Shown piece after piece: positions 1 to 7,001 of a stretch of DNA of 7,792 bases. This stretch comes from JBECKQ01 sp040235375. GTDB taxonomy: Bacteria > Planctomycetota > Phycisphaerae > UBA1845. Under the pieces are notes generated by a model. The model made no database searches. It was given only the letters and a program-made list of their open reading frames with translations, and had not been told where the DNA came from. The stretch's first letter is position 1. The number at the start of each line of letters is the position of its first letter. The translations under genes and the position numbers were made by a program. The stretch lies in contig JBECKQ010000284.1 of NCBI GenBank assembly GCA_040235375.1, positions 1-7,792 on the forward strand, written 5' to 3'.

Positions 1-736
1 CGATCACCCACATCTCTTTCGGCCCCGTCGCGGCCTCGTACAGTTCGATCGTCTGCCGGTGATCGACAATCCGGTCCGCATCGCCGCAGATGAACAGCTT
101 CGGCACCTCCGGCAGCCGCGGCGCGTATTCGATCGGCGAAAGATCGTCGCTCACCATGTAGCGCGCGATCAGCGGCGACGCCCCCCACAGGTACCACACC
201 CGCCGCGTGACGAACCGCGCCTCGGCCCGATAGCTCGCAAACGCCCCATCGACACATAGGCCGGCCAGCGGCCCGCATCCTTCCGCCGCCGCGACGATCG
301 CGTTCGACCCGCCGACCGACTGGCCCAGCACGCACAGCCGCTCGGCATCGACATCCGTCCGGCCACGCGCATACTCGATCGCCGCCCGCGCGTCATCGAC
401 GGTCCCCCGCCGCGTCACCGTCCCGCTCGACCGCCCGAACCCGCGGTAGTCGAAGCACAGCACGTTCCAGCCCGCCGCCGGCAACCACTCCACAAACCGA
501 AAGTGCCCCGACACGTTCCCCGCATTCCCGTGACAATGCACCACGGTCCCGACCGCTCGCTCCGCCTCCGCTGCCTGTCGGCTCCCCGCAGCGCGCTCCG
601 CCGGAAAGAACCACCCATGCAGCCCCACGCCATCCGTGGACGAAAACCACACGTTCTCGTATTCCAGCCCATACTCCTCCGGCTGGTCATACACCTTGTC
701 CGTCGGGTAGTAAAAGAACGAATCCACCAGCGCCAT
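1..736 (-). CDS. Alpha/beta hydrolase, Bem46/ABHD13-like, partial (3' end off the window)
   Basis: The 245 visible residues carry the usual landmarks of a serine alpha/beta hydrolase. An oxyanion-loop HGNAGN lies at residues 69-74, FDYRGFGRS at 95-103, the nucleophile elbow GQSVGG at 138-143 with Ser140, and the GDADRIV strand end at 218-224, where Asp221 is the likely acid. The catalytic His would follow residue 245 and is outside the window, so activity cannot be judged. HGNAGN with the YRGFGRS turn is typical of the Bem46/ABHD13-type family of esterases or peptidases, whose substrates are mostly unknown. The first residues are hydrophobic but form no clear signal peptide, so it is probably cytoplasmic. 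The ATG at 736 is supported by AGGA 7 nt upstream (747-744) and an in-frame TAG just before it. It is transcribed divergently from the GTPase operon and is probably unrelated to it. Confidence 0.88.
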   Translation of the reverse strand, partial: MALVDSFFYYPTDKVYDQPEEYGLEYENVWFSSTDGVGLHGWFFPAERAAGSRQAAEAERAVGTVVHCHGNAGNVSGHFRFVEWLPAAGWNVLCFDYRGFGRSSGTVTRRGTVDDARAAIEYARGRTDVDAERLCVLGQSVGGSNAIVAAAEGCGPLAGLCVDGAFASYRAEARFVTRRVWYLWGASPLIARYMVSDDLSPIEYAPRLPEVPKLFICGDADRIVDHRQTIELYEAATGPKEMWVI

Positions 737-743
737 GGACGGA

Positions 744-747
744 TCCT
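744..747 (-). promoter_or_regulatory. Ribosome binding site of the hydrolase gene
   Basis: AGGA on the minus strand lies 7 nt before the ATG at 736. Together with the in-frame TAG immediately upstream, it fixes the hydrolase start. Confidence 0.6.
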
Positions 748-955
748 AACCGCCGCGCCGCGGATCATCCATGTTCTCAACCGCCCGCCCACCTGCGGCT
801 CCGCCACGGCTGACGACCTGCGACGACTGAGTGCAAGCAATGGGAAACTGCGCTTGAAGGTCGGTGGACCATCGACAACGCCGTGAGATCGACTTTCCGC
901 CCCCTCTCGATACGAACACCCAACAGACAAACCGACGGCAGACTGTGTAAACTGC

Positions 956-985
956 TTGCAGACCACTCGCTCACCGAGGTAGACT
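956..985 (+). promoter_or_regulatory. Candidate sigma70-type promoter for the operon
   Basis: TTGCAG at 956-961 and TAGACT at 980-985 are separated by 18 nt and resemble weak -35 and -10 boxes. They lie about 215 nt upstream of the first operon gene, which would leave a long leader. The match is only moderate in GC-rich DNA and the organism's promoter consensus is unknown. Confidence 0.25.
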
Positions 986-1186
986 GGCGCTATTGCAGAT
1001 GGAGGACGATCCATCGCCCTCCATGGTGTCGGGCGGCAATGTTCTCGGAGGAGCGATCAGTGGAGGGCAACCTCAACTGCTTCGCCACCTCGCGCGATAG
1101 GGCGAGACGCCGCTTGTCTCGTCCTCCCAAAGGAATTGCGTGACCGGTGCAGGCGTACGCTGCGCAGCCGTTCGAAAGCGCCGGTC

Positions 1187-1191
1187 AAGGA
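1187..1191 (+). promoter_or_regulatory. Ribosome binding site deciding the start of the zinc-ribbon gene
   Basis: AAGGA lies 9 nt before the ATG at 1201. It favours this ATG over an in-frame GTG at 1147, which would add 18 residues ahead of the zinc ribbon. Confidence 0.55.
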
Positions 1192-1200
1192 ACTCGCTCG

Positions 1201-1752
1201 ATGACCGGTATCGCCCTCCACTGCACAACCTGTCAGGACGCGTTCAGAGTTCTCGCAACGCAAGCCGGCAAAAAGGTCCGGTGCCCTCATTGTGGCGCCG
1301 TGAATCATGTAGCCCCAAGAGACTTCGAGCCGCCACCTCTCGAAACGTCGGACGAAGCCGCTTCCCATGAGCGCACGCAATCCAACGATCGCTCGGCTGC
1401 TATCGCAAGTCCGCTGAACCTCCTTGCTGACACGGTACGACGGAGCGGAGAGTCCGCTGCGAATCGGCAAGACCATCCGTCCCGGATCCGCTATACGCAC
1501 TCGGCGTTAGCCAGAACTGCTGATTTCATCGGTAAGCTACTTCTAGTCGTGGCGATGGTCGTTCAGGCCTACATCTTCATCATGACCGACTGGAAGGACT
1601 TCAAAGTGCTGCCCTTCCAACTCGCCGTGCCTGCGTTCGCCGAATGCCTTGTGCCGGCCGGCCTCATCGGACTGACTGCGATACTCCTCTTGCTGGCGGC
1701 GCACGCCGTCGAGTACCTGGCCCGCATCGCCGCTGCGCGGCGCGAGATGTGA
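1201..1752 (+). CDS. Zinc-ribbon protein with two membrane helices
   Basis: The 183-residue product begins with a compact treble-clef or zinc-ribbon knuckle of the form CX2C-X16-CX2C (Cys8, Cys11, Cys28, Cys31, the last pair as CPHCG). This resembles the N-terminal zinc ribbons common on planctomycete membrane proteins (family knowledge). A polar, probably disordered linker spans about 35-105. A strong membrane helix follows at 109-129, then a short loop (130-149) and a second hydrophobic helix at about 150-167, ending in a basic tail. With two helices, both termini should lie on the same side, probably the cytoplasm. I do not recognise a catalytic domain. It is the first gene of the operon, 5 nt ahead of the GTPase, so it is likely an accessory or scaffold of the same complex. 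An alternative GTG start at 1147 would place 18 unexplained residues before the ribbon and is less likely. Confidence 0.82.
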   Translation: MTGIALHCTTCQDAFRVLATQAGKKVRCPHCGAVNHVAPRDFEPPPLETSDEAASHERTQSNDRSAAIASPLNLLADTVRRSGESAANRQDHPSRIRYTHSALARTADFIGKLLLVVAMVVQAYIFIMTDWKDFKVLPFQLAVPAFAECLVPAGLIGLTAILLLLAAHAVEYLARIAAARREM

Positions 1753-1757
1753 GTGAG

Positions 1758-2789
1758 ATGACCGACGACGAATTTCCACACTCGGCAGATATTCAGGAAG
1801 GCCTGGCCGAACCAACCACAGGAAGCGACTCCGCCGAACTTCCATTGGCGGAGACGATTCACGACGAAGTCGACCACCAAGTGCCGTCGCTGCGCGACCG
1901 CATCGTCATTCTTGGCCGCCGCGCCTCCGGCAAGACCGTTTATCTGTCCGTCCTCTACGAACGGTACTGGAAGTCGCTTGATGGCCTCACCATGAAGGCT
2001 GTCAGCGGACAGGTGCACACGGACTGTGTGAGAATCGTCAACGGACTGCGCGCCGGCCGTTGGCCTGCGGCCACGCTCGAAACCCAGCACTGCGATCTGG
2101 AGATCGAGTACAAAGGGCAACGTCACCTGCTCGTTGCCCTCGACTACGCCGGTGAGCTCTTCCGGCGCGCGTTCGTCGAAGACCGAATGGACGCCCCGGA
2201 AACGCGCGAACTCGTCAAACACATCGACTCCGCCGCCGCCGTGATGATTCTCATCGATCCGGCGGTCGTCACGGGCACGGACGTCGATGCAGCCGTCGAT
2301 GACGATTTCGGTATGACGCAAGCAATGATGCGTTTGCGCAACTGGCCGGGTGGAAAGCACGTCCCGGTCGTGCTCGTCTTCACCAAGGCTGACGAAACCG
2401 GCCCAATTATCAAGCGAGAAGGTGGTCTGGAGAGTTTTGTGAAGCGGCGCTTTCCGGCCTTGGCTCGAACACTCAAGAGGGTCGTGATGTTCCAGGTGTC
2501 CGCCGTCCAGGCGACGACCGGGCCGGAGGGATCAAGGGCGCCGCGGACCGACTTCAAACCGTGGCAAATCGAGAAACCGCTCGTCTACTGCTTGAATCAG
2601 ATCGACCTACAGCGAGAACTCGACCGGCAGCAGGCCTTCGCCGAGGAGCAGAGACGAGCCGTCGAAGCCTACAACCGCACCCTGGAGAAGTCGTCCCGGC
2701 GTATCAATCGCGTCGTGGCCGGCGTCGTGATCACTCTCATCGTTGTTGCCGCGTGCATCGTGGCCTTGGCATGGGCGTTCAAGTCGTGA
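1758..2789 (+). CDS. Membrane-anchored P-loop GTPase, DO-GTPase2-like
   Basis: The 343-residue product has a full set of GTPase motifs: G1/Walker A GRRASGKT at 53-60, G3-like DYAG at 129-132, G4 TKAD at 209-212, and a plausible G5 SA at 248-249. An acidic N-terminal 45 residues precede the domain. After it come a charged helical segment (about 283-316), a basic cluster, and one hydrophobic helix at 319-339 ending four residues from the C-terminus. This predicts a tail-anchored protein with a cytoplasmic GTPase. The layout resembles the double-GTPase (DO-GTPase2) group of bacterial TRAFAC-like GTPases found beside GTPase-associated proteins; that family assignment is from memory of its style. 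The ATG at 1758 lies 5 nt after the preceding stop, consistent with translational coupling, and reading further upstream would overlap the previous gene. Its partners are probably the downstream GAP1-like protein and the protease. Confidence 0.88.
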   Translation: MTDDEFPHSADIQEGLAEPTTGSDSAELPLAETIHDEVDHQVPSLRDRIVILGRRASGKTVYLSVLYERYWKSLDGLTMKAVSGQVHTDCVRIVNGLRAGRWPAATLETQHCDLEIEYKGQRHLLVALDYAGELFRRAFVEDRMDAPETRELVKHIDSAAAVMILIDPAVVTGTDVDAAVDDDFGMTQAMMRLRNWPGGKHVPVVLVFTKADETGPIIKREGGLESFVKRRFPALARTLKRVVMFQVSAVQATTGPEGSRAPRTDFKPWQIEKPLVYCLNQIDLQRELDRQQAFAEEQRRAVEAYNRTLEKSSRRINRVVAGVVITLIVVAACIVALAWAFKS

Positions 2790-5056
2790 ACCTCAAGGTG
2801 TCTCGTCACGTCTTCGGCAGCCGCAACGGGTATCGCACGCTGGCCGCAAGTGATGATTTGACGCCGGACGAGATTGCGGACCTCGAGTCTTTTGCATTCG
2901 GCCAGACCAACGATGCAGGCTATCTTGCCTCGCTAAAACAAACTCCAGCATATTGGTCGCGGCAACTTTCGTCCGGACGGAGGGCGATTACCCGGGTCCT
3001 TCCCGGCCCACACGATGATCAGGGCCGGCAGTCTTTGCGTTTTATTACAGCAGTGCTCTTCGTCGAAGACTGGCTGAACGCCCTGTCGGGCGAGGACACC
3101 CCATTACTTCAGAACGAGATTGTCTGGTCCTGGGGCGGACAGACCCGCCTTCCGCAAATCTCCGTCGAGGTCGCCAAGCCGCCCCGCGTCAAACCGGCCC
3201 CCGAGCAACGCGCACGTGTCTTATCGCTGCTCGGACTCATCGAGACGATCAGCGATTCGCCCTCGACGACCGTCGTCGTGGAGGAAGGCGACCTCTCGCT
3301 TGACGAGCTGCGCATGGTCCTCGCGCTGCTCCCCGTCTGGTATCGACCGCAGTTCTTCTACGCGGTGCGCGGGCTCAGCGAATCGCTTCCCGTTCAGTTG
3401 AACTACCTCGCGCGAGGCGCCTCGCGAGGCAAGTCCCGACGCAAGATCATCCGTTGGACTACCGGCATGAGCCACGCCGGCGCGAAGTATGCATCCGGTC
3501 TGGCTCATTTTTGGAAAGCCGGTGAGTCTCCGCCGTGGGAGTTCGTGAGCAATTGCCGGGCGTTCGGCCGACTCTTGCCGACATACGTCGGCACCGACGT
3601 GCCATCAGGGACCGTAGCAGCGCAGCCCACTGTAGCAGTGACGTCGCATCGCAAGCGAGCGCGCACTCGGATCCCCGTTTACTTCTGGTGGATTCTCGCT
3701 CTGGCGGTGGTTGTCGGCGGTACCGGGCTCTTCGTCAGGAACACGATTGCTACGCGGCGGCACGCCGAGACCACCCTGACCGCGGCGGAGGATTTTCTCG
3801 CTGAGAACGCCGACGTTGAAAAGCTGCCCGCCGCCACCGATGACCGCCGTGCCATCATCCAAAAGGCGGAGACGCTCGTCGATGATGTCGCCCATCTCCG
3901 CGACTCATCTCGCGCTGATCGGCAAGCCCAACTCGGCGGCCGTTTGCACAACTGGCTCACCGCCGCCAACGCTCGTACTCAGGAATACGGATCCTTGGAT
4001 GACGTTTTGGCGGGTTACCGAACTTACGCAACCCAACTCGGACTTGATGCACCCGATAGCGTCAATGCAATTCCAGACGCAACCACGCGAACCGCCGTAG
4101 CGGGCTGGAAGCGTAGACTGGAGCATGCCAAGCAGACCGCTGACCAGATAGGCGGTCCTTATCCCGAACGGATCGAATCCGCGCTGAATCAGGTCACCCT
4201 TTGGCGACGTCACGTGCACGCTATCGCAGAGCGTTGCCAAAAGGCTCTCACACAACTGCGCGCTTCGCTCAGCAAGGATCCGCCTGCCGTGCTTTCCAAC
4301 GACATGCTCTCCCGGTGGGAGGAAGATTCCGCGCGGCTGGAAGAAGTTCAAAACCTCTTACCGGCGCAGGAAGACAAGCAGACGGCATCGGCACCAGCAG
4401 ATACGGAAGACGCCGATAGCTTGGAAGCCGCCATCTCGCAGGCGCAGCAGATACTACCCCAGACCAGGTTGCTCGCCAACCGCTGGCACGAGGGGATCTC
4501 GTCGCTGAAGCAGGAGTACCACAAGTACTTGGACCGCGCAGAGAAGCTCATCACCGATAACGGCCTGGAATTCGAACCGACAGGGCCAGCAGACCTGCGC
4601 GAACCATGGAAGGCTGCACTCGATGCAAACGCCGCCCTCGATCAGGCACATAAGAGATGGCCGGATTCTGAAGAAGTTAGCGAACGCCAGGAGGTCGTCG
4701 GCACGTGGATGGAGACAGCCTCCAGGCTCGCAATCGACTACTTCGAATCGGAACTGGACCATGCTGAGGCCATCTGGAAGGCGGAATTAGAGCGAGTCGG
4801 CAACGTCTCGACGAACGGCACGGTACAGAACCTCCCCAATCCCGTGCCGGCAAAGGTAGTCCTCGATCGCGCAATGCGATATTGGGAGGAGAACACGGAC
4901 ATCATTCAGCATCACAACAAAGGATTCGCTCAACAGTTGCATGTGGATGCAGCCAAGCTCCAGGCGGAGTTGATGAACGCGGAAGCGCGATACAAAGCGG
5001 CGCTGCCGACCCCGACCCCGGTTCCAGGCCAATCCCCACCGCCAGGGAATCCATAG
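2771..5056 (+). CDS. GAP1-like N-terminal domain, membrane helix and long helical C-terminal region
   Basis: The product is 761 residues. The N-terminal 270 or so are globular. The opening (about 11-100) contains SRHVFGSRNGYRTLAAS, then LTPDEIADLESFAFG and RRAITRVLPGPHDDQGRQS, with FITAVL closing the segment. This resembles the N-terminal domain of GTPase-associated protein 1 (GAP1-N); the resemblance is by pattern only. A basic patch (294-300) and one membrane helix (301-322) follow, which predicts a cytoplasmic N-terminus. Residues 325-740 are rich in Ala, Glu, Arg and Leu and look almost wholly helical, like a spectrin-type or coiled-coil rod in the periplasm. The tail is proline-rich, containing PTPTPVPG. 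The ATG at 2771 overlaps the GTPase gene by 19 nt; a GTG at 2786 overlaps its stop as GTGA and is a good alternative. The overlap implies coupled translation with the GTPase, its likely partner. Confidence 0.85.
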   Translation: MGVQVVNLKVSRHVFGSRNGYRTLAASDDLTPDEIADLESFAFGQTNDAGYLASLKQTPAYWSRQLSSGRRAITRVLPGPHDDQGRQSLRFITAVLFVEDWLNALSGEDTPLLQNEIVWSWGGQTRLPQISVEVAKPPRVKPAPEQRARVLSLLGLIETISDSPSTTVVVEEGDLSLDELRMVLALLPVWYRPQFFYAVRGLSESLPVQLNYLARGASRGKSRRKIIRWTTGMSHAGAKYASGLAHFWKAGESPPWEFVSNCRAFGRLLPTYVGTDVPSGTVAAQPTVAVTSHRKRARTRIPVYFWWILALAVVVGGTGLFVRNTIATRRHAETTLTAAEDFLAENADVEKLPAATDDRRAIIQKAETLVDDVAHLRDSSRADRQAQLGGRLHNWLTAANARTQEYGSLDDVLAGYRTYATQLGLDAPDSVNAIPDATTRTAVAGWKRRLEHAKQTADQIGGPYPERIESALNQVTLWRRHVHAIAERCQKALTQLRASLSKDPPAVLSNDMLSRWEEDSARLEEVQNLLPAQEDKQTASAPADTEDADSLEAAISQAQQILPQTRLLANRWHEGISSLKQEYHKYLDRAEKLITDNGLEFEPTGPADLREPWKAALDANAALDQAHKRWPDSEEVSERQEVVGTWMETASRLAIDYFESELDHAEAIWKAELERVGNVSTNGTVQNLPNPVPAKVVLDRAMRYWEENTDIIQHHNKGFAQQLHVDAAKLQAELMNAEARYKAALPTPTPVPGQSPPPGNP

Positions 5057-5060
5057 GAGG
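5055..5060 (+). promoter_or_regulatory. Strong Shine-Dalgarno sequence selecting a GTG start
   Basis: AGGAGG begins inside the TAG stop of the preceding gene and ends 10 nt before GTG at 5071. The next in-frame candidates, ATG at 5086 and 5095, are 25 and 34 nt away, so GTG is the preferred start of the protease gene. Confidence 0.75.
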
Positions 5061-5070
5061 TCAAACCCCA

Positions 5071-6291
5071 GTGGTCCAGCAGCACATGAACATCATGGTC
5101 CGTCAGGCACGTGCCTTTCTCGACGCCGCCCAGCCGGGCGAAGCCCGGCGGTTGCTGGAGGAGGCGCGGATGCTCGCGCGCGACGACTTGGAGGCTCGTG
5201 CCGAAATCCTCGTGCTGCTTGCCCAGGCTTGCGCCATGTCCGGTCGCGGGTCGGACGCCGTGCTGCACGTTCGCCAAGCCCTTGAGTGCTCCCCCACAAC
5301 GGATGTGCCCTTCGAGCAACTTGCGGAGAACTGCGAAAGAGCCGGTCAACCCGAGGATGCGGCGACGCTTCGAGCAATGGATCAGAAAGCCGGTCGCGCC
5401 GCTCCGCCTCGCCGCCGTTCCAGGCGCTTCGCGCTCACCACCATCTTGTTGGTCCTGTCGCTGGCCATCGCCGCGTTGATTTATTACGTGGCTTGGCCAA
5501 ACCAGGGCAGTGGTGCCGCCTCTGGTCGTCCCGGAAGGCTCGACTTTCAGCGTGTCAAAGACAACGTTGGCCTTGTCGTAGTGACCGCCCGCTACACGTA
5601 TCTCGATGGCCAGAGCGTGACGTGGCCGATCGGCATGGGATCGTGTTTCGCCGTCTCCCAGGATGGGTACCTCCTCACCAACCGCCATGTCACCGATGCA
5701 CGCAACAAGGCGCCTGAGACGATGGTCGATGGCGATTCGCTGACGGCCAAGCGGGACTGGTGGAAAATCAAGGTCTGCTTCGGAGCCGACGAACGGCGTC
5801 ACTACGATGCTCAGCTCGTCTACGAAAGCCCCTATCGCGACGTCGCGCTTCTCAAAATCGACCGCAGATTCCCCTCGTGCTTCCACCTGGCACGTGACTG
5901 GGCCCCGGGCGATGACGTGTACGCAGCCGGCTTCCCTGCCGAGGTCGCCGAGGCTCTCATGGAAAAGAACGCGTCGCAAATCATCCGCAACGCCGTCGCC
6001 GAGCTTAAGAAACCGGACGCCGATGTGAGTACGCTCCCGCTGCCGGAGTCCGCCTACGAGGTGACGGTCACGCGTGGCATGATTAGTGCGATTCGCAAGA
6101 TCGATGATCAGGCGCACGTTCAAACTGACGCTGTGATCAATCCCGGCAACAGCGGCGGCCCGCTGTTGACGACGCCGTGCGACGTTGTGGGAATCAATAC
6201 CATGGCCACGGCTAAGTCCGAGGCCTACAACTTCGCCCTCAGCCTGAACGAAGTCGTCGCCGAGTTGCGACCGTTTCTGACGCTCGAATAG
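5071..6291 (+). CDS. TPR-TM-trypsin-like serine protease (membrane-bound, periplasmic catalytic domain)
   Basis: The product is 406 residues. Residues 8-108 are paired helices of TPR type (ARAFLDAAQPGEARRLLEEA, then AEILVLLAQACAMSGRGSDA), a likely cytoplasmic protein-binding array. An arginine cluster (114-119) and a membrane helix (120-142) follow, so the rest should be periplasmic. Residues 155-405 form a trypsin/DegP-type fold with an intact triad: His206 in LLTNRHVTD, Asp257 in SPYRDVALLKI and Ser361 in INPGNSGGPLL, with GSCF before the His strand. No PDZ domain follows the protease, unlike DegP/HtrA. The region between Asp and Ser contains a Lys/Glu-rich insertion (about 290-330) that could cover the active site. 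It starts 14 nt after the GAP1-like gene with a strong ribosome site and closes the operon. The likely role is the proteolytic output or a sensor-activated protease of the membrane GTPase complex; the substrate is unknown. Confidence 0.9.
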   Translation: MVQQHMNIMVRQARAFLDAAQPGEARRLLEEARMLARDDLEARAEILVLLAQACAMSGRGSDAVLHVRQALECSPTTDVPFEQLAENCERAGQPEDAATLRAMDQKAGRAAPPRRRSRRFALTTILLVLSLAIAALIYYVAWPNQGSGAASGRPGRLDFQRVKDNVGLVVVTARYTYLDGQSVTWPIGMGSCFAVSQDGYLLTNRHVTDARNKAPETMVDGDSLTAKRDWWKIKVCFGADERRHYDAQLVYESPYRDVALLKIDRRFPSCFHLARDWAPGDDVYAAGFPAEVAEALMEKNASQIIRNAVAELKKPDADVSTLPLPESAYEVTVTRGMISAIRKIDDQAHVQTDAVINPGNSGGPLLTTPCDVVGINTMATAKSEAYNFALSLNEVVAELRPFLTLE

Positions 6292-6499
6292 ACACTCCAC
6301 CCAACACCCCCGCCGACCGCCGAAAGATCCAAACATAAACCGAAAACTCCGCTTGCGTCCCGCAGTTATTTGGTATATGTTAGGTATAGCACTGCCGCCC
6401 GCCCCGCGGAGACTGTCGCCATGCGCGCTCTCCAGCCCAATCCGGCCAACGACTCTGCCAGGCCCCCAGCCGGCCGGCCGTCACCCTCCGGTCCGCCTC
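6292..6499. other. Intergenic stretch after the operon, no gene seen
   Basis: No intrinsic terminator with a stem and T-tract is visible after the protease stop. A short AT-rich patch at about 6366-6390 (GGTATATGTTAGGTATAG) stands out from the GC-rich surroundings and could be promoter-like, but nothing downstream looks like a gene. Confidence 0.4.
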
Positions 6500-6541
6500 A
6501 CGCATATGGCACGGGGACACACGTATATGGCACGGGGACAA
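6500..6541. repeat. Two tandem copies of a 21-bp repeat with GGCACGGGGACA core
   Basis: The unit at 6500-6520 is repeated directly at 6521-6541 with only two differences. Both contain TATGGCACGGGGACA. Short tandem motifs of this GGGGACA type often flank IS200/REP-associated tyrosine transposase genes in PVC-group genomes (recollection, not checked). No transposase is present here, so it may be a remnant. Confidence 0.75.
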
Positions 6542-6668
6542 TAGACATGAGGCAAGAAGCAACACGGGCGCGCGGGCAGGAACGCGGCCTGCCGGAAACG
6601 GTCCTCCTAGATCGACCAACGCAGCACTACCCAATTTACCAGACGACAGCCCAAAACATCCCGGCGGC

Positions 6669-6945
6669 CCCCAACGTCCGCTTTTCGCAATCGGCGTTCT
6701 TGACACCGCCAGGCACGATGGGCGAACCGCGTTTCTGCGAAAATAAACCGATAGACGGTGATTTCACTTCGGCTGGCGCTACCCCCAACGCTGTTTTTAC
6801 ACTCATCGGTGTATTCGCCCAAAAATGCGGTTTACCCAAATTAGCTAATCGCAATCCAAAAATCTGCGTAATCTGCGTCCTTGACACGACGCAGTTCGAT
6901 GCCGCTTCGCGGCATGCAGACAAAGCCTGCGGCGGCGAGTCAAGG
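6669..6945. repeat. 277-bp repeat, copy 1
   Basis: This segment matches 7002-7278 at a constant offset of 333 bp with no gaps. By eye I count about 25 differences in 277 positions, roughly 91 percent identity, concentrated in the first 180 bp; the last 90 bp differ at about one position. It contains the imperfect inverted repeat 6725-6752 / 6805-6832 (22 of 28 matched) and the structured element at 6879-6945. Its base composition is visibly lower in GC than the genes around it. Open frames run through on both strands, but most of the differences between copies would change amino acids, so I treat it as non-coding. Confidence 0.9.
6879..6945. repeat. 67-nt structured element, copy 1
   Basis: A 7-bp outer stem (CCTTGAC 6879-6885 with GTCAAGG 6939-6945) encloses a perfect 7-bp hairpin (ATGCCGC-TTC-GCGGCAT, 6899-6915). 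A second adjacent hairpin (GCAGAC-AAA-GCCTGC, 6916-6930) has one non-Watson-Crick position. The sum is a possible three-way junction. It could act as DNA (a REP-like or recombination site) or as RNA. Confidence 0.6.
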
Positions 6946-7001
6946 GTCTGCGGACAAAACAACTCAGCTTACCAGCCAAGGTCACAGGTCGCCGCACCAC
7001 G

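Larger units (their letters stand above)
737..1200. other. Divergent intergenic region, 464 nt
   Basis: This stretch separates the minus-strand hydrolase from the plus-strand operon, so it should carry promoters for both. I see no credible gene: open frames here lack a Shine-Dalgarno sequence and recognisable motifs. The second half (about 1001-1130) alternates purine-rich GGAGG-type blocks (1001, 1047, 1062) with CCTCC-type blocks (1018, 1120). These could pair in several alternative ways in an operon leader. No riboswitch or tRNA was recognised. Confidence 0.5.

Noticed and set aside
1039..1143. Possible 34-codon leader peptide ending just before the first operon gene
   Set aside because: It has no convincing Shine-Dalgarno sequence and no run of regulatory codons, so a leader peptide cannot be supported.
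1147..1200. GTG start at 1147 for the zinc-ribbon protein
   Set aside because: The ATG at 1201 has better-spaced AAGGA and begins right before the zinc ribbon, as is usual for such proteins.
4930..6336. A 468-codon minus-strand open frame opposite the protease gene
   Set aside because: The plus strand encodes a protease with an intact triad and a strong ribosome site. The antisense frame shows no recognisable motif and is a GC-rich shadow.
6292..6360. Intrinsic terminator after the protease gene
   Set aside because: No stable stem followed by a T-tract is visible in this stretch.
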